The notes beneath the pieces were generated by a model, which had not been told where the DNA came from, made no database searches, and saw nothing but the letters and a program-made list of their open reading frames with translations. The translations under genes and the position numbers were made by a program. DNA of 64,000 bases from Roseomonas sp. (GTDB lineage: Bacteria; Pseudomonadota; Alphaproteobacteria; Acetobacterales; Acetobacteraceae), in the NCBI GenBank assembly GCA_020249145.1, contig JADCGF010000019.1, forward strand, positions 1 through 64,000, read 5' to 3'. Numbering within the stretch: position 1 is the stretch's first letter; every line of letters starts with the position of its first letter. This document shows, one piece after another, positions 62,831 to 64,000 of the stretch.

Positions 62831-64000
62831 ATGTCCTCCCCCGCCCCCCGCTTGCCGCTTGCTGGCCTGAAGCTCGTGGAGCTTGGCCATTATATCGCCG
62901 CCCCTTTCGCCACGCGCTTGCTCGCGGACCTTGGTGCCGAGGTGATCAAGGTCGAACCCCCGGGCGGGGACCCGGTGCGGGGTTGGGGCAGCAATATCAA
63001 TGGCAATGCCGTTTGGTTCAGCGTGCATGGGCGCAATAAACTCAGCGTCACGCTTGATCTGAAAAAGCCGGATGATCGCGCGAAGCTGATCGCGCTGCTC
63101 CGCCGCGCGGATGGGCTGATCGAGAATTTCCGCGCGGGCTATCTGGAACGCGTGGGGCTTGGGCCGGATGTGCTGCATCAGGAAAACCCGCGCCTCGTGA
63201 TCGGGCGGATTTCCGGCTATGGGCAGGATGGCCCCTATAAGGACAAGCCAGCCTTTGGCGCGATTGGGGAAGCCATGGGCGGCCTTCGGCACCTCACGGG
63301 CCATCCCGGCGAACAGGGGCTGCCGCCGCCGCGCTGCGGGGTTTCCATCAGCGATGATCTGGCCGGGATTTACTGCGCTTTGGCCGTGGTTTCCGCCTGC
63401 TGGGCGGTAAAGGGTGATCCCAATGCCAAGGGCCGCGTGGTGGATGTGGATTTGGTGAGCAGCGTGTTTTCATTGATGGAAGGCATGCTGCCGGAATATG
63501 GGCTGTTCGGCTGGGTGCGGCAGCCGCAGGGTGCGGCCATCAAAACCGCAGCGCCCACCAATACCTACCCCTGCGCCGATGGCAAATGGCTGTGCGTTGC
63601 CGGTAATTCGGATTTGATCTTCCGCCGCCTGATGGCCGCGATTGGCCAGCCCGAATTGGCGGATGCGCCGCGCTTCGCCACCAATGGGCTCCGCTGCGAC
63701 AATGTGGCGGAGCTTGACGCCGCCATCGCCGCCTGGACGCGCACCAAGCCGGCCGCGGAGGCCGAGGCCATTCTGGAAGCCGCCGAAGTCCCCTGTTCGC
63801 GGCTTTACGACATGGCCGATTGCGCCAATGACCCGCATTTCCGCGAACGTGGCTGGGTGATGGAAGTGGCGGACCCTCTTTTGGGCAAGGTGCTGCACCC
63901 GGCGGCACCCTTCCGCTTTGATGGCGTGGCGCCGCAGGATGTGGTGCGCTGGCCAGGCCCGGCGGCGGGGGCGCATAATGATCATGTATTCAGGGAACTT
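62831..64000 (+). CDS. CaiB/BaiF family CoA-transferase (3' truncated)
   Basis: The frame runs off the window after 390 codons. The opening LPLAGLKLVELGHYIAAPFA and GAEVIKVEPPGGDPVRGWG are class III CoA-transferase signatures, and SISDDLAGIYCALAVVSACW holds the likely catalytic Asp. Members move CoA between organic acids such as formate, oxalate, succinate, carnitine or bile acids. Start chosen at the first ATG of the family-like frame, without a clear ribosome-binding site. An imperfect hairpin lies in the 108-base gap upstream. Confidence 0.93.
   Translation, partial: MSSPAPRLPLAGLKLVELGHYIAAPFATRLLADLGAEVIKVEPPGGDPVRGWGSNINGNAVWFSVHGRNKLSVTLDLKKPDDRAKLIALLRRADGLIENFRAGYLERVGLGPDVLHQENPRLVIGRISGYGQDGPYKDKPAFGAIGEAMGGLRHLTGHPGEQGLPPPRCGVSISDDLAGIYCALAVVSACWAVKGDPNAKGRVVDVDLVSSVFSLMEGMLPEYGLFGWVRQPQGAAIKTAAPTNTYPCADGKWLCVAGNSDLIFRRLMAAIGQPELADAPRFATNGLRCDNVAELDAAIAAWTRTKPAAEAEAILEAAEVPCSRLYDMADCANDPHFRERGWVMEVADPLLGKVLHPAAPFRFDGVAPQDVVRWPGPAAGAHNDHVFREL

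Noticed and set aside
1..64000. Search for tRNA, rRNA, CRISPR arrays, insertion sequences, prophage genes and metabolite riboswitches
   Set aside because: None was visible by eye; all sizeable coding regions fit ordinary metabolic, transport or repair families.

Overview
The window looks like chromosomal DNA of a GC-rich alphaproteobacterium, most likely of the Acetobacteraceae (Roseomonas-like). This is inferred from high GC, G/C-ended codons, an alphaproteobacterial-type petABC operon, the uvrC-pgsA-moaD-moaE and radA-cvpA-purF-SDR gene orders, aerobic hemF, and two tripartite-tricarboxylate (TctC/Bug) binding proteins. I see no rRNA, tRNA, CRISPR array, prophage or intact insertion sequence. 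Both ends cut genes: a glycosyltransferase-9-like C terminus at the left and a CoA-transferase at the right.

Layout. 1-9 kb: two amidases, a tyrosine phosphatase, a CorC-type membrane protein, a cupin, xanthine phosphoribosyltransferase with a CsaA-like protein, and a cytoplasmic gamma-glutamyltransferase. A frameshifted remnant of a DUF1778 antitoxin and a long hairpin repeat lie among them. 9-14.5 kb: a base-compositionally odd Tat-exported beta-propeller protein, then a PrpF-like isomerase, a fused TctA-TctB permease and its TctC binding protein. 14.6-25.3 kb: rluC-like, AsmA-like, DUF3775, a WD40-CobW pair, a class III aminotransferase, an acyl-CoA synthetase, a second TctC and a GNAT enzyme. 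25.4-30.8 kb: the cytochrome bc1 operon petABC, ending at a strong terminator and divergent from hemF, then an orphan disulfide oxidoreductase. 30.8-36.0 kb: uvrC, pgsA, a Pro-rich lipoprotein, moaD, moaE and a polytopic membrane protein, all on the minus strand. 36.0-36.3 kb: an AT-richer gap with a perfect DnaA box. 36.3-39.7 kb: pteridine-reductase-like SDR with folB, a complete BrnT-BrnA toxin-antitoxin operon, and prfC. 39.7-42 kb: hairpin cluster, NIPSNAP protein, a 3-hydroxyisobutyrate-dehydrogenase-family enzyme with a carboxymuconolactone-decarboxylase-like protein.

42-49.2 kb is one tightly packed minus-strand array: radA, cvpA, purF, an SDR, slt, pgpA, cinA-like. 49.2-53.0 kb: a FAH-family hydrolase, a class I amidotransferase peptidase and gshB-GST-DUF1330. 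53.2-59.5 kb: a plus-strand catabolic operon (Tat-exported binding protein, two permeases, ATPase, SDR, type-2 malate/lactate dehydrogenase). 59.5-64 kb: recQ, an AT-richer lipoprotein gene whose ribosome-binding region contains an 11-G homopolymer, and a truncated CaiB/BaiF CoA-transferase.

Much of the window is ordinary core metabolism plus transport and catabolism of organic acids and amides. No clearly new multi-gene system stands out. The best leads are the poly-G tract before the lipoprotein gene, the DnaA-box region, the Tat beta-propeller gene of atypical composition, the coupled CobW-WD40 pair, and the two toxin-antitoxin loci (one intact, one decayed).
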